Below are positions 20,801 to 26,221 of a stretch of 64,000 nucleotides of DNA, in pieces. This stretch comes from BD1-7 clade bacterium (GTDB lineage: Bacteria; Pseudomonadota; Gammaproteobacteria; Pseudomonadales; DT-91): contig CACSIO010000034.1 of the NCBI GenBank assembly GCA_902705865.1, forward strand, positions 377,287 to 441,286. The letters are read 5' to 3'. The translations under genes and the position numbers were made by a program. Each line of letters begins with the position of its first letter. Position 1 is the stretch's first letter. The notes under the pieces are model-generated. The model was not told the DNA's origin. It searched no databases and saw only the letters and a program-made list of their open reading frames with translations.

Positions 20801-23265
20801 TGAATAGCGGTACGCGCCGATGCCGAAAACTGGATGGGTTTACCATTGACGGTATCCGCATCAATCAAAAGCTGAAACGGTGCAGCAGCTGTTTTAAGCA
20901 GGCCAGCGGTTTTTTCATCACCATTATGTATGACTGAGGCAATACCCTCCGCGAGCTCCGACGGGTCTCCGCCAATACTTGATATCTCTATTGCGCTATC
21001 GAGTATTGCCCGAGACAGCATTTTATCTTTCGCAAAGGTATATTTTTGCGTTGGGCCAGCGCCCTCATTTAGATAATCCGTTAATACCGCGGCATATTGC
21101 TGTGCTGCTGGCACTCCTGCCGCAGGAGCATCTGGGGGATCGAGTTGTAATGCATGGGATAAGGTCGCAATACCTACCTTGGTTGCATAACCCGGGCTTA
21201 CAAGACTTCCTCCAGGAAACTCATAGTTGGCGAGCCCAATCCCTACTACTGGGTCATTAGACGATGTATGACTGTTGTCGAATGCGCTTTTAGGCGATCC
21301 GACGGCCAGCCGATATGTTCTTTCTGAAGCGCTTCCAATCGGGCTTATCGTGTTTTCAGGGGCCGAGTTTGTCAACGTCCGCCCAAGAAAACCAACGCCG
21401 CGTGCCAACGTATTATCTTCTGCTGTTGACCATTGAAATGCGTGCTCGCTATTCAGCTTAACTTCGAAACGGTTGCCGACGGTGGGCGTATCAGATGCTG
21501 TATCGACCTTTTCAAACGCCGCATGACTGCTAACTTTTGCAAGTTGCCGATACAGTTCTGCGGTAACGTCTGTTTTAGAGCCCTCAGGTGTTGCGACAGC
21601 AGTTATAACGTTGCTTACATATTCGGCATGTGACTGCACGCCTACCGATGCATCAGAGCTACCAACACCAAAAACAAAGCCAGACTGCTTGCTCGATAAC
21701 GGATATGCCTCATTAAGAACGCCGCCATTAATTTCTGACAACTGGGCTGCGCCGTATAATTGTCGTGAAAAATTTGCATGATCCGGGTTGGTTGGGTTCA
21801 ATCCCGCATTGATACGACTAACAGCGGTACTGGCCTCTTTCGGGTCCGAGTTATAGCCGACATATAATCCGGGAATGTTGGTTTCAACAATATGCTCAAA
21901 GCTGCCCGATACATCCTCCGCCTGCGTATTTCGGTCTACTGCGGCGCCCACAAGAACGACTTTTCCCCCTTGTTGCAGGCGCTGTATCGCAAGCTCTGGG
22001 GTCAATGAAGTATACCAATCGTTAACCTGATCGCTTTGGGTAGCCGATAGACTGGTGTCAGATGCTTTGTTATTTGCCAGTGCAGCGACGGCATTATCGA
22101 GTTTTTCGAATATGCCAAATACCTTGGTGCTTACTGAACTGAGCGGGAGTCCGTTGCTCACATCCGTTTCTAAACCAGCCAGTTTTGTAGTGTCATCGGT
22201 CTCCCACAAGCCTTTTTTGTTGAGTTCGTCACGCTGAGTATCAGTAAATTTATCGGCAAAGGCGTTGGCACGCTGAATAGATAGCGTCAGTGCATTTCGA
22301 TCTGCACCAAAATCGTGACCAGGAACCTTACTGAACGTTGAAGTAACTTCCGTAGAGACATCATCTATCGGGAGTGTTATCGGTTCGTTAACCACCGACT
22401 GAATGCGTTTCCGGAATGCATCCAACCGCGGGATCAAGTCTTGATTAAAGAAACCTAACTGCCGGCCAATACCTATCTCACGCGCAAACTTAATTAACGA
22501 ATCATCGACGTTCACGTTCAATTCTGATCTTTGGATTTTCCACGGATTATCCGTCTTATTAAGCGCTTGTGTTTGTAGCTTGGCGACTTCGTCAGCGAGG
22601 TCGGCCAGGTAGTCAGATACGTATTTGCTGTAGGATTCAGTACCGGGTTTTACTTCCCCTGTGTCTGTCGATGTTTTATTGCCGTTGCTATCTCGCCCGA
22701 ATCCGATTAGTGAGAGGGAATCCTTCGACAAGGTTGGAAATGGCACAAACTCCTGCGCTTCATCAGTCAAGCCGGCATCACCACCGTGGCGGCAAACATG
22801 CAGTATTAAATCGCCTGAGAATTCACAGCTCAGTGATATGACAAGGTCCGATAACGCGGCAGCCTGGGTCACAAAAAAGTAATCACGATTACCGGATAAA
22901 TGCCCGCAAAAACCACGTAACTCGGCGCTAGAGAGCGGCGTAATAGCATGTTCATCAACTATCCCACCACGGCTTACAGCCTCGCTGATGGCGAGCCGGG
23001 AATTACGCGCAAGCAAACTTAATGACGATAAAAGCACATGACCTTTTGGCGCAACAAAGCCAATACTATCAATGGATTGAAAGTAGTTTGAAAAATAATT
23101 ATTAGGTTCAAGTGTGCCGTGAGCAATAACAATAAGCGTTCGGTTTTCCCGCATTCCGGATCGCACAAAAACACCGTGTTTTGTCATGCATAAGCGGGCT
23201 CCTGTCACTTGCCTACTGAGCTGAGCAGAAAACGCTTCCGTCGTCATTTCCATCTGATCCTGCAT
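8851..23265 (-). CDS. Giant toxin-like protein with TcdA/TcdB/Mcf-type pore-forming region, internal repeats and PA14-like domains
   Basis: An uninterrupted frame encodes about 4804 residues. I chose the ATG at 23265 because GGAAG lies six to seven bases before it; an in-frame GTG at 23298 has no such site. Order of parts: residues about 40-165 resemble an Stv-like domain (LIVIAHG, then LILHVCRHGG); about 880-2700 hold eight diverged copies of a module ending in a WL motif; about 3080-3400 match the TcdA/TcdB pore region of Mcf/FitD-type toxins, with YELTKAKSGLEKSVLGTQLAFDS followed by a long Ala/Gly/Val hydrophobic stretch and LVQAFGEI; about 3925-4035 and 4575-4695 are PA14-like (VHQLSGRIYLKKGTHKF and VIHQIAGSVYLTKGIHKL); propeller-like modules lie between. 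No signal peptide, glycosyltransferase DxD domain or cysteine-protease domain was recognised. Pore formation after uptake is known for the family; target and payload here are unknown. Confidence 0.75.
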   Translation of the reverse strand: MQDQMEMTTEAFSAQLSRQVTGARLCMTKHGVFVRSGMRENRTLIVIAHGTLEPNNYFSNYFQSIDSIGFVAPKGHVLLSSLSLLARNSRLAISEAVSRGGIVDEHAITPLSSAELRGFCGHLSGNRDYFFVTQAAALSDLVISLSCEFSGDLILHVCRHGGDAGLTDEAQEFVPFPTLSKDSLSLIGFGRDSNGNKTSTDTGEVKPGTESYSKYVSDYLADLADEVAKLQTQALNKTDNPWKIQRSELNVNVDDSLIKFAREIGIGRQLGFFNQDLIPRLDAFRKRIQSVVNEPITLPIDDVSTEVTSTFSKVPGHDFGADRNALTLSIQRANAFADKFTDTQRDELNKKGLWETDDTTKLAGLETDVSNGLPLSSVSTKVFGIFEKLDNAVAALANNKASDTSLSATQSDQVNDWYTSLTPELAIQRLQQGGKVVLVGAAVDRNTQAEDVSGSFEHIVETNIPGLYVGYNSDPKEASTAVSRINAGLNPTNPDHANFSRQLYGAAQLSEINGGVLNEAYPLSSKQSGFVFGVGSSDASVGVQSHAEYVSNVITAVATPEGSKTDVTAELYRQLAKVSSHAAFEKVDTASDTPTVGNRFEVKLNSEHAFQWSTAEDNTLARGVGFLGRTLTNSAPENTISPIGSASERTYRLAVGSPKSAFDNSHTSSNDPVVGIGLANYEFPGGSLVSPGYATKVGIATLSHALQLDPPDAPAAGVPAAQQYAAVLTDYLNEGAGPTQKYTFAKDKMLSRAILDSAIEISSIGGDPSELAEGIASVIHNGDEKTAGLLKTAAAPFQLLIDADTVNGKPIQFSASARTAIQDIYGDVNPAFTLTDARIVGGDIRYVNGDGALLEAGTTPNFGPDADITGYNSFQLSNGSTAYLPTNGNSDDSIVVAKQLQTRINALYSDDTDISPQDIGFSFQYLKALATARQGLAPGTALPATEELTENQLIFSVGSKLTLLKHAHEFKDEGSNAHKAYTALEELTDDYLTNYAKTHDSSDLHEMLVDLGPEFTPAHFEQLEKDRDWLTSKDPNATGDQIKTSFSYWASHIEDEQKSGGSRVFVSGNSLFESGDFDKVVAKKIKLLQDVLDKPIEEPHIDFREILEHHESPYAARQRQIQSKEAANKNLTTLLDEVNTYLKRQAPDNPSLVLRLQKAILDGAAKNQGSYEIIREHVDIPIPRGIRENEQFELPNDANLGAYGGTTNAQTEGIFRSFFAGLVDDGDDDGVRRIAGMLRRDYREVFSSYGTAEDYYVGLTGILRGAAGDDASARHNTPGFSASKGNPKNVVFKEGLTETEFVDRFNTSVLATVSKFAEDGIDASPFIEALDEFADNFVTSKPLSDPKPDRSRSEKLQVDSASGRERLFGESGILNIIQNVDEINGKKLTIDPQLRRSINDKRIASDTSETGIVVQKIGAQQSDILHGPGLSLEDASGNQVTNIELPNGDLKLQGYTRLSLNDGLTTFISDADPAERFSLSKSVTSTIGWLKADGINGTQEEANASIDYHQFLVEQGIEPQATLQNALVDKVAVFANAGKYGSKAYQAVVDSLTTEIGKLESTNPSQAKELQASLKNKLSAPDSFIEQTAQAEGDRHLALNRGFPDLDPAYTIKKQALSTFAESLGLDASDVSGIEPTKAGYARVFALGQANNEDLDGFHLVNPTTEDTASLKASFEAKVATGLSNVIEDLTINGTDINEPIAALADIVGSDVNGADITQHGVLKWLGLATEIDGHAISIAPSIESTLNTAISHLPAASEPSSIAKIQSISVDGSGYQLTGENGQQLPAHLLGSLTPKGTAEGFHKVSLSDGSQVFLPISSTDAGFVVSADAFADITWLDSSSVTGTPQTIAKSLAFAEQHAANQPDGDAAEVKLVDSIGKKLSLLKSAGSEASEARAALSEQLNLGEIEGPNLTGLHVSNLYEGVKTDNLPLLDVDGRLAGFTASDTLNGTTVYSNGKVRYAKADLPDGRKLFVELGNDDERHSFVVGQDAWNEITWFSGDHTLSTSQEVNNAVSYARRLSQLPDSPIAGQFEQLLRTKLDQISDTSKPTYNIDEVQAVATALNWREVDDVGFDANGLYGTPTTGSILPASRLPGFDGLTTPEGYTHYHLGDGRGLYVSDDPKGRSVITSAHTEEVLTYLSSDTVSDDPALVSAAVTFAKDAQQFGGDSGDTFNQLVHRKIDAYVSSGETDSASFQQLLDSSGVPTITDVGATANGRPLLANESTAGGSRLSVVPLIDIDGTAAGFQRIKLPNGNTLYKAENGGQDFVVDKLAEEGITWLQSSNTSTETSLSVKSSYEYALALVKSGHLSKPDFDNLVEKKLQALSDEGHLDGDAPLSPELQSLRSAFDPQSITAVTIDSGHVSFVTESGASLSTADTPEFNAKGAIDGYQKFALSNGETLFVSSADDKPSFSFGKGVYQHLFWLTSDDTDATSATVTSSIEYFRSQVKSGEITATTFNKLIAQKMHQFELPSDVSLDEETLATFADEAGYTTIDSVSGDSGGGVTFGDDYGTTVAPGSLPALNLRGDVIVGADTGTDGGADTWVKQVLTNGAAVFTRQVTDEPDEPDGTTASLADTSSDGSTKTTDDSGSFHTPTSSTSSSPESSYHSVVSDSSGGVLNKIVLAPEVYKTITWLTSGGAGAPPAVIDQSVQYASALAQTDAEKQALIHTVGEKLIALSKAGDDSGANLLGIHTQELIGTYGKSDKTLSDELTTQLKGQLTTAAAGDAFDVVFPEIAIKDTLAVVGETNAALLKIGTAAIEGIEETLGVRLIDQSVAGTGKVDLKAILTKLTLDRAAPAFEKSISPENLKLVDNYTDVLKTVVDEQSAYAERLSRIDTAIVGHPSTGDIDSVALIARLQSALPNGGGVFTPDVLERLNALGGIRGSALTASKGTSKAIHQQISDIQSEYEKSSPLAVDANGRDISPELGAEGDFNFLAHVADNALGDGFNDIDPIKLSLKSPLSVDAVKEALATVQTDSTGRALAIMKGHRLAERFDKSVADIISKEGLGSDYVPILGTAELIARKPGTPESVQNHYEIDFIDTQTRVIKHVVTTDNAIFETRQLLDEGAHALVDNKAARDQLSSNPEIEALAKRVADTTDSESKASRPIKLLGGGAGEDDGTDVGGLSTLNAAFAIQSLNSYFQRNKIENSTKTNSLSKVLRIHEDLNMARVFYGVTLDAAHLVGAVKTLYSQSTKTIGTTVETAAEASSFGTVFSTVGQIGLGVVDTAFSAASTGLDIYELTKAKSGLEKSVLGTQLAFDSAGTIIGATSVGLSIASVAGVTAAASIGAVVGGAGVIFAGVGVGVAALVQAFGEIVDQAKQVGKYFNSVHETYENAGFTYNSKSQTLTTKGQGSVDEVNFRTGKVSFGSTKAASIKRTKYDHSEGKGGRIDWGGEPDNDNNTKDDFNLYSAMGYNQQVDLKDSSDAKVLIAPVTPHSRFHNYTYNQDAGAPFQNDTGFAELRHIERTENFDFDFYAWPTSYILQKGDQDYSNTTIKIVLDDKPRVVIVPPIPKAYGSYVSHHIYGDGNQYAIGVGDRDHITLDSDAGKKSTWVINTANLTNDGFSVNSDGINFSSKSGSPKIIIADKDRSTVLLDDSEGDTFVIKVAQKIAAVIAIDGNKYSTHETLTAHLDHLRSEKRLGTQVRITNYRGHDNKNDGTAVYDSTSNTFVSDSLVKEGAQVVEVNASPGGASLLSASPAEKSVHETPISANNANVSGKIGWLIKDGVLYQRNLATDKTIATYKAPELATINGSSTGELGVVKQTGHGLQLLYQQQWGGNNAQYIFNWNNASHRFELQQINGDSSIYDHASYVGEQFNLKSLQARFSNPVALSSLVRVSLKDRTTSYIEGDSGYIIKPQLEEDEFLEDHVYKLKFNPGSLPEAKKHLTYASNIVNQNRFYLQPGHAFDFHDTPTDRHWKVGRYLYHSVGDFLKGAFGDGQASAAKNVLDDTDENLVHQLSGRIYLKKGTHKFSFHHDDDLEFSIAGKTLIDSSSPNNDWVDASYTADHDGFYAINGLNTQGQGGASLGIRIDGKDLTIGAAPFQLAAKEGSGRDSKTLFFDPRSQQFYVVSSYLANAAALPEINGTTEHYMSFANTADGKVLATTNQGNIFEVSIDGKATLEQIGSAWLKSQKDPAGALETLVKSDIARDQMLHLQIDPNSKESAVYDSAAKSWFLLPQGVDSEHDKLLSIDPSTGSTWYFNPDKKQLIKGVATTTQEFAEALGSTSMLAGLQKTSLELSGATYSNIKRISSGVLAFTDTGAEILVSDKGIKQLVSVPASWVKQKPDSLTNFLKDNADVIAPDAIRVADVKAGVLAGWFFSGNKTFYTAKFAAGLNKQFLGVDADGQGYGVATDKNGLQSLYKLDGVKAEKRFSASLIERISGSTLAGAPHSSTLAVALAAGQTLSDIPSLKNTNQLLLSIAPRDTLSISEGVLSNYSNVAVDVSQVNTAAPATDTSLNSPQEPPPVINLDKSWLSSKTLVTEKNGKLSIFDGQNNKLIQFTGYDAKTPVKLVIGDSPPLTIGELDQSVNHYGFDLGQAYLHGEIYFPSKSVHSIADVQNVVSHEKGTGYSIKSLYFDEPGRGKGNDTISAFLSGHATLDDKNDDSILQHKDEHVIHQIAGSVYLTKGIHKLSIRHDDGLKFSIAGKVLADQFGSDHGKTQYYDFSADKTGYFPVEALYYQATQRARLVVELDGKPLSPADPNAGGKGISVESLYTAASIDASEKNLSANGESHLKDSATQKSVAAKLSSTASSSSSVVDQHNLDKLVQAMASFDGKPDAQIADKEPINRNRDNGLAVDPTQH
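9315..9440 (-). other. PA14-like core, second copy, in the giant protein
   Basis: This part encodes a beta-strand pattern VIHQIAGSVYLTKGIHKL, then SIRHDDGLKFSIAGKVLAD, near residues 4615-4655. It repeats the pattern found around residues 3955-4000. PA14 domains bind carbohydrate or act in toxin assembly in other proteins. Assignment is by eye. Confidence 0.5.
11280..11500 (-). other. PA14-like domain, first copy, in the giant protein
   Basis: The encoded segment at about residues 3925-3995 includes FLKGAFGDG, then VHQLSGRIYLKKGTHKF and SFHHDDDLEFSIAGKTLID. The HDDD..F.I.G..L.D pattern is typical of PA14. The second copy lies about 660 residues further on. Confidence 0.5.
13200..13900 (-). 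other. TcdA/TcdB-type pore-forming region of the giant protein
   Basis: Around residues 3120-3355 the frame encodes a helix-rich stretch (ALNAAFAIQSLNSYFQ-like, then MARVFYGVTLDAAHLVG) and a 50-residue run rich in Ala, Gly and Val ending at VAALVQAFGEIVDQAKQVG. This combination is characteristic of the translocation/pore domain of clostridial TcdA/TcdB relatives and of Mcf and FitD insect toxins. Confidence 0.7.
15280..20600 (-). repeat. Eight diverged copies of a module in the giant protein
   Basis: A recurring unit reads roughly GY..., L.(N/D)G..LF, then a short strand, then (I/L).WL.S..., a helical YA..L segment and a K(L/I).L(S)..G end. WL-type anchors fall near residues 903, 1485, 1833, 1993, 2134, 2275, 2420 and 2630, as INALYSDD, IGWLKADG, ITWLDSSS, ITWFSGDH, LTYLSSDT, ITWLQSSN, LFWLTSDD and ITWLTSGG. 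The five anchors from 1833 to 2420 are spaced about 141-160 residues. The copies are too diverged to be a recent DNA duplication. Confidence 0.6.
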
Positions 23266-23488
23266 CGTATTCTTCCGCGTTGCTGTGCAGTTACACACAT
23301 TACAGCTTAGCCCAGACTTTCATCCTTATAACTGCCGTCCCGCGGATAAAAAACCTACACAGAAGTCGTTTGAAAATGGCGAGAAATGACATGCCGAAAC
23401 TCCTTCAGCGTCGATCAGAGGAACGTTTATTGCGCTACTCAACAGGAACAATGCTATACAGAAGTTATTTGCCGATAAGATAAATTCG

Positions 23489-23704
23489 ATGAGCCACTAC
23501 TTAAAACTAATCGCCCACTTATTGATTCGTGCCATTTGCGGGGCCGCATTACTAGGCACTGCAGCATATGCAGCATTCGACTCCTCTGCTATCGCCGGGT
23601 GGTTAGGTGTGGGGGTTGGCAGTTTGATGGGGGCCGTTTTTGGCTACAGCGCATTTAAAAAACACATTGATAATGCGGAAAACCAAGACGCGGCAAATTC
23701 GTAG
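23489..23704 (+). CDS. Small two-helix membrane protein, unrecognised
   Basis: A 71-residue product with two hydrophobic segments (about residues 5-29 and 34-53) separated by DSSA, and a charged C-terminal tail. It lies 21 bases before the pyridoxamine-oxidase-like gene on the same strand. I do not recognise a family. The ribosome-binding site is weak, but the composition is that of a real membrane protein. Confidence 0.55.
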   Translation: MSHYLKLIAHLLIRAICGAALLGTAAYAAFDSSAIAGWLGVGVGSLMGAVFGYSAFKKHIDNAENQDAANS

Positions 23705-23725
23705 AGCGATATATTGGAGCGCCAC

Positions 23726-24292
23726 ATGAATAAAGCCTTGGTCTATTTGAGCACTATCGGTGCCTGTCTACTTTTTAGCGTGATGTTACTGAATGCAGCG
23801 CCTGCAGTATCACAGCCAGCAGATCGGCAGGTCTTTCTCGATACTGTGCTCAGTATTATTAACGAAGCAGAATACACGACGTTAATCACGGTTGGTGAAG
23901 ATGGATTCCCTCGGGCTCGCACGGTTAAACCGTCAGGCGCAGATGACGACCTAACAATTTGGGTGGCAACACGGCCCCAAACACGCAAAGTACATCAAAT
24001 TAGCCACAACCCCAAAGTTGAGCTGCATTACATTGCAGATGATTACAAATCGTATGTCAGTATTATGGGGTTAGCGCGTTTGCATTCGAGCCCCAAGGTG
24101 GCGCGGGAGCATGACTTTTTCCCGAGAGCATTGCGTGACAAACTTTGGCCTGGCTTCCCCAATGAATATCAGTTGTTTGAAATAAAGCCGGTTTGGATTG
24201 AGGCCTTAGGGCGCGGTATTAAACCTGATCGTTATACCTGGAAGCCCCAAAGTCTGTGCATTGATGCGGCTCACTGCCCGAAAAAACCCTGA
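23726..24292 (+). CDS. Exported pyridoxamine 5'-phosphate oxidase-like flavoprotein
   Basis: The 188-residue protein starts at the ATG with GGAG six bases upstream; an in-frame TTG at 23714 is less likely. Residues 1-30 form a signal peptide. The rest is a split-barrel FMN-binding domain of the general-stress-protein-26 type: EAEYTTLITVGEDGFPRART, then IWVATRPQTRKVHQISHNPKVELHY, and a later GLARLHS strand. Family members bind FMN, F420 or haem and act as reductases or oxidases. Export to the periplasm is less common for the family. The substrate is unknown. Confidence 0.8.
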   Translation: MNKALVYLSTIGACLLFSVMLLNAAPAVSQPADRQVFLDTVLSIINEAEYTTLITVGEDGFPRARTVKPSGADDDLTIWVATRPQTRKVHQISHNPKVELHYIADDYKSYVSIMGLARLHSSPKVAREHDFFPRALRDKLWPGFPNEYQLFEIKPVWIEALGRGIKPDRYTWKPQSLCIDAAHCPKKP

Positions 24293-24303
24293 AATAGGGT
24301 TTT
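24283..24303 (+). terminator. Hairpin at the end of the flavoprotein gene
   Basis: AAAACCCT-GAAAT-AGGGTTTT forms a perfect eight-base-pair stem that includes the TGA stop codon. Four T close the stem and ATATT follows. It could stop transcription from either direction. Confidence 0.5.
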
Positions 24304-24345
24304 ATATTCTAGAGCTACGAGCCCGACCTAAAACAATCGACGTGT

Positions 24346-25263
24346 TTAAAACCCACCCTGCCCGAATTGGTCAAAAAAGTTCGGGTAGTCTTGCCAGTAG
24401 TATTTTAAATCATCATTCTGCCAATCTTCGTAGATACTCTCCCAGCTAAGATCGTCAATACGCCAGCCATGATGCGGGTCAAGATTGGTAACAAACACAG
24501 GTGCGCCATAATCACAAAAGCGTGTATCCACGCTAAAACGTGCTGCCTTATTCGCGGTGTTTGGTTCTGCCTTGTGAATACACGCTGAGTGAAAAATAAT
24601 CACATCACCCTGTTTTACATCGGAGACATGCCAAGTTGTTTCATCTTCGTAGATCTCACATTGCACCCCGCCAACACCTGCAGCCTCATGAACGGGACGA
24701 ACACCGCGCTTATGCGATTGAGGGAGTAGCTTTAAACGCCCCATTTGGGCATCAACATCATGAAGCGGTACCCAAATGCCAGCCATAGTAGGTGGTGCGT
24801 GATGAGAATGCGCATCTTGGTGTGGTGGTGTTTCATAGCCGATTTTCTTCGGTGTAGAAATACGTGCCATCTTCATGGGGTAAATAAATACGTCCGTGCC
24901 AGTCACCGCTTCCATCAAATCTGTGATGGGCTTGTCATGAAAAAAGCGTTGAAACGATTCTAGCGACTGCATTTTGGGGTAAACCGCATCCCAAATCGTG
25001 TCGGTTTCAAAAAACGGGTCACCGTTAAGCACTGGGTGCCCGGCATTTTTATCCAGAGATAAATGCGGCTCTAATACATCGGCAAACGACTGCATCAAGG
25101 CATTGCACTTCTCTGCAGGTACATACTGCTGAAAATACAGATAACCCCATTCCTGAAAGCGTTCACGCAATCGTTTGGGTGATTCATCTGCACGGGAGAT
25201 AATTAATGGCTCATTCGAAGAATCAGCGGCTTGATTGTGTTTTGGCGAAGCAGTGGTTGTCAT
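24346..25263 (-). CDS. Phytanoyl-CoA dioxygenase (PhyH) family protein
   Basis: A 305-residue Fe(II)/2-oxoglutarate-dependent oxygenase. The HxD iron-binding motif is in TPPHQDAHSHH (about residues 144-154), and the distal His is in HSACIHKAEPN (about 226-236), followed by the arginine of ARFSVDTRF that would bind 2-oxoglutarate. Members hydroxylate small molecules, including lipids and natural products. It is monocistronic, with OmpW upstream on the same strand separated by a terminator. No strong ribosome-binding site is seen before the ATG. Substrate unknown. Confidence 0.87.
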   Translation of the reverse strand: MTTTASPKHNQAADSSNEPLIISRADESPKRLRERFQEWGYLYFQQYVPAEKCNALMQSFADVLEPHLSLDKNAGHPVLNGDPFFETDTIWDAVYPKMQSLESFQRFFHDKPITDLMEAVTGTDVFIYPMKMARISTPKKIGYETPPHQDAHSHHAPPTMAGIWVPLHDVDAQMGRLKLLPQSHKRGVRPVHEAAGVGGVQCEIYEDETTWHVSDVKQGDVIIFHSACIHKAEPNTANKAARFSVDTRFCDYGAPVFVTNLDPHHGWRIDDLSWESIYEDWQNDDLKYYWQDYPNFFDQFGQGGF

Positions 25264-25328
25264 GCAAAGGTACGAATTAACTGATTTAGCGGAGACCCCG
25301 CAGTATAGAGGATCAGGTTTTGAAAAAA

Positions 25329-25359
25329 CAACACAAAAGAACCCCCGGCATTGCGGGGG
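25329..25359 (-). terminator. Rho-independent terminator of ompW
   Basis: On the minus strand CCCCCGCAATGCCGGGGG forms a five- to six-pair G/C stem followed by TTCTTTTGTGTTG. It lies 25 bases past the stop codon of the OmpW gene. Confidence 0.7.
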
Positions 25360-25384
25360 TAGTATTGTTATACGCGATCACTGA

Positions 25385-25987
25385 TCAGAATTTATAACCC
25401 GCAGACAACATAACCACAACCGGATCAATAGTCACACCAGTACCCTTTAACGGGCCATTTAGCACTTCGGTTTCCATCTGCATTTTATAAACGGACGCAT
25501 TCACCAACCAATTGTCAGCAACTTCGATGTCCAAGCCTGCATTAGCAGCAAAGCCGAAAGAGTCTTTAAGATTAACGTCTTGAACGTCACCGCCCAAGCC
25601 TGCTTTTGAATCCCAGAAGAAGGTGTAGTTAAAACCAACACCGAGGTAAGGCGTTACAATGCTGTTGTTGTTGAAATACCACTGCATAGAAACCGTTGGA
25701 GGTAGCTGTTTGGTTTCGCCAATAGTATCGCCATTCAATTTTACGTCATGAGTAAATGGCGACGCTGCTAACAGTTCAAAACCCACGTTGTCACTTGCCA
25801 TGTATACAACGTTCAAGCCTAGCTGTGTGTTGCCATCGACAGATACACCGGCATTTGCATTGGTGTCATCAGGGAATACCGACGCAGCACCAAAACGCAG
25901 TAGTACATCATCTTTCTCGTACGCACTTACCGCCGCAGACCCCATTGCCATTGCACATGCACAACCAAAAGTAACTAACTTCTTCAT
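25385..25987 (-). CDS. ompW: OmpW-family outer-membrane protein
   Basis: The 200-residue precursor has a signal peptide (about 1-22, ending VSAYE) and a small eight-stranded barrel. Family marks include DVLLRFGAASVFPD near the mature start, QLPPTVSMQWYF, TPYLGVGFNYTFFWD, and the terminal SAGYKF with C-terminal phenylalanine. OmpW proteins are outer-membrane channels for small hydrophobic molecules. CAGGAG lies eight bases before the ATG. It has its own terminator and no obvious operon partner. Confidence 0.93.
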   Translation of the reverse strand: MKKLVTFGCACAMAMGSAAVSAYEKDDVLLRFGAASVFPDDTNANAGVSVDGNTQLGLNVVYMASDNVGFELLAASPFTHDVKLNGDTIGETKQLPPTVSMQWYFNNNSIVTPYLGVGFNYTFFWDSKAGLGGDVQDVNLKDSFGFAANAGLDIEVADNWLVNASVYKMQMETEVLNGPLKGTGVTIDPVVVMLSAGYKF

Positions 25988-26221
25988 ACTTCAAACTCCT
26001 GAATTTAGTGGCTACCCGCAGAACCTCGTCGCCCCGCTGGCGATATTCATACTATGAAAGAGCCAAAACTGACGCTTTGCGCTGAATCAATCAGGTATTC
26101 ATTCACTCCGTTTGGCGTAAACAGAGAAGCATCTGCAGAAAAGACAAATTCAAAACTACACTTGAATGAACCAATGACGAGAAAGCGCCGTATAGCGTCT
26201 ATGGCCAGTCAGGGGAGACTT

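Noticed and set aside
8851..23265. Many open frames on the plus strand opposite the giant gene, e.g. 10448-10813 and 18020-18439
   Set aside because: They are shadows of a long coding frame with strong domain support. None has a ribosome-binding site or recognisable protein family.
26054..26221. N-terminal extension of the alpha/beta hydrolase back to 26054
   Set aside because: The extension has no domain features, and a strong ribosome-binding site precedes the ATG at 26222.
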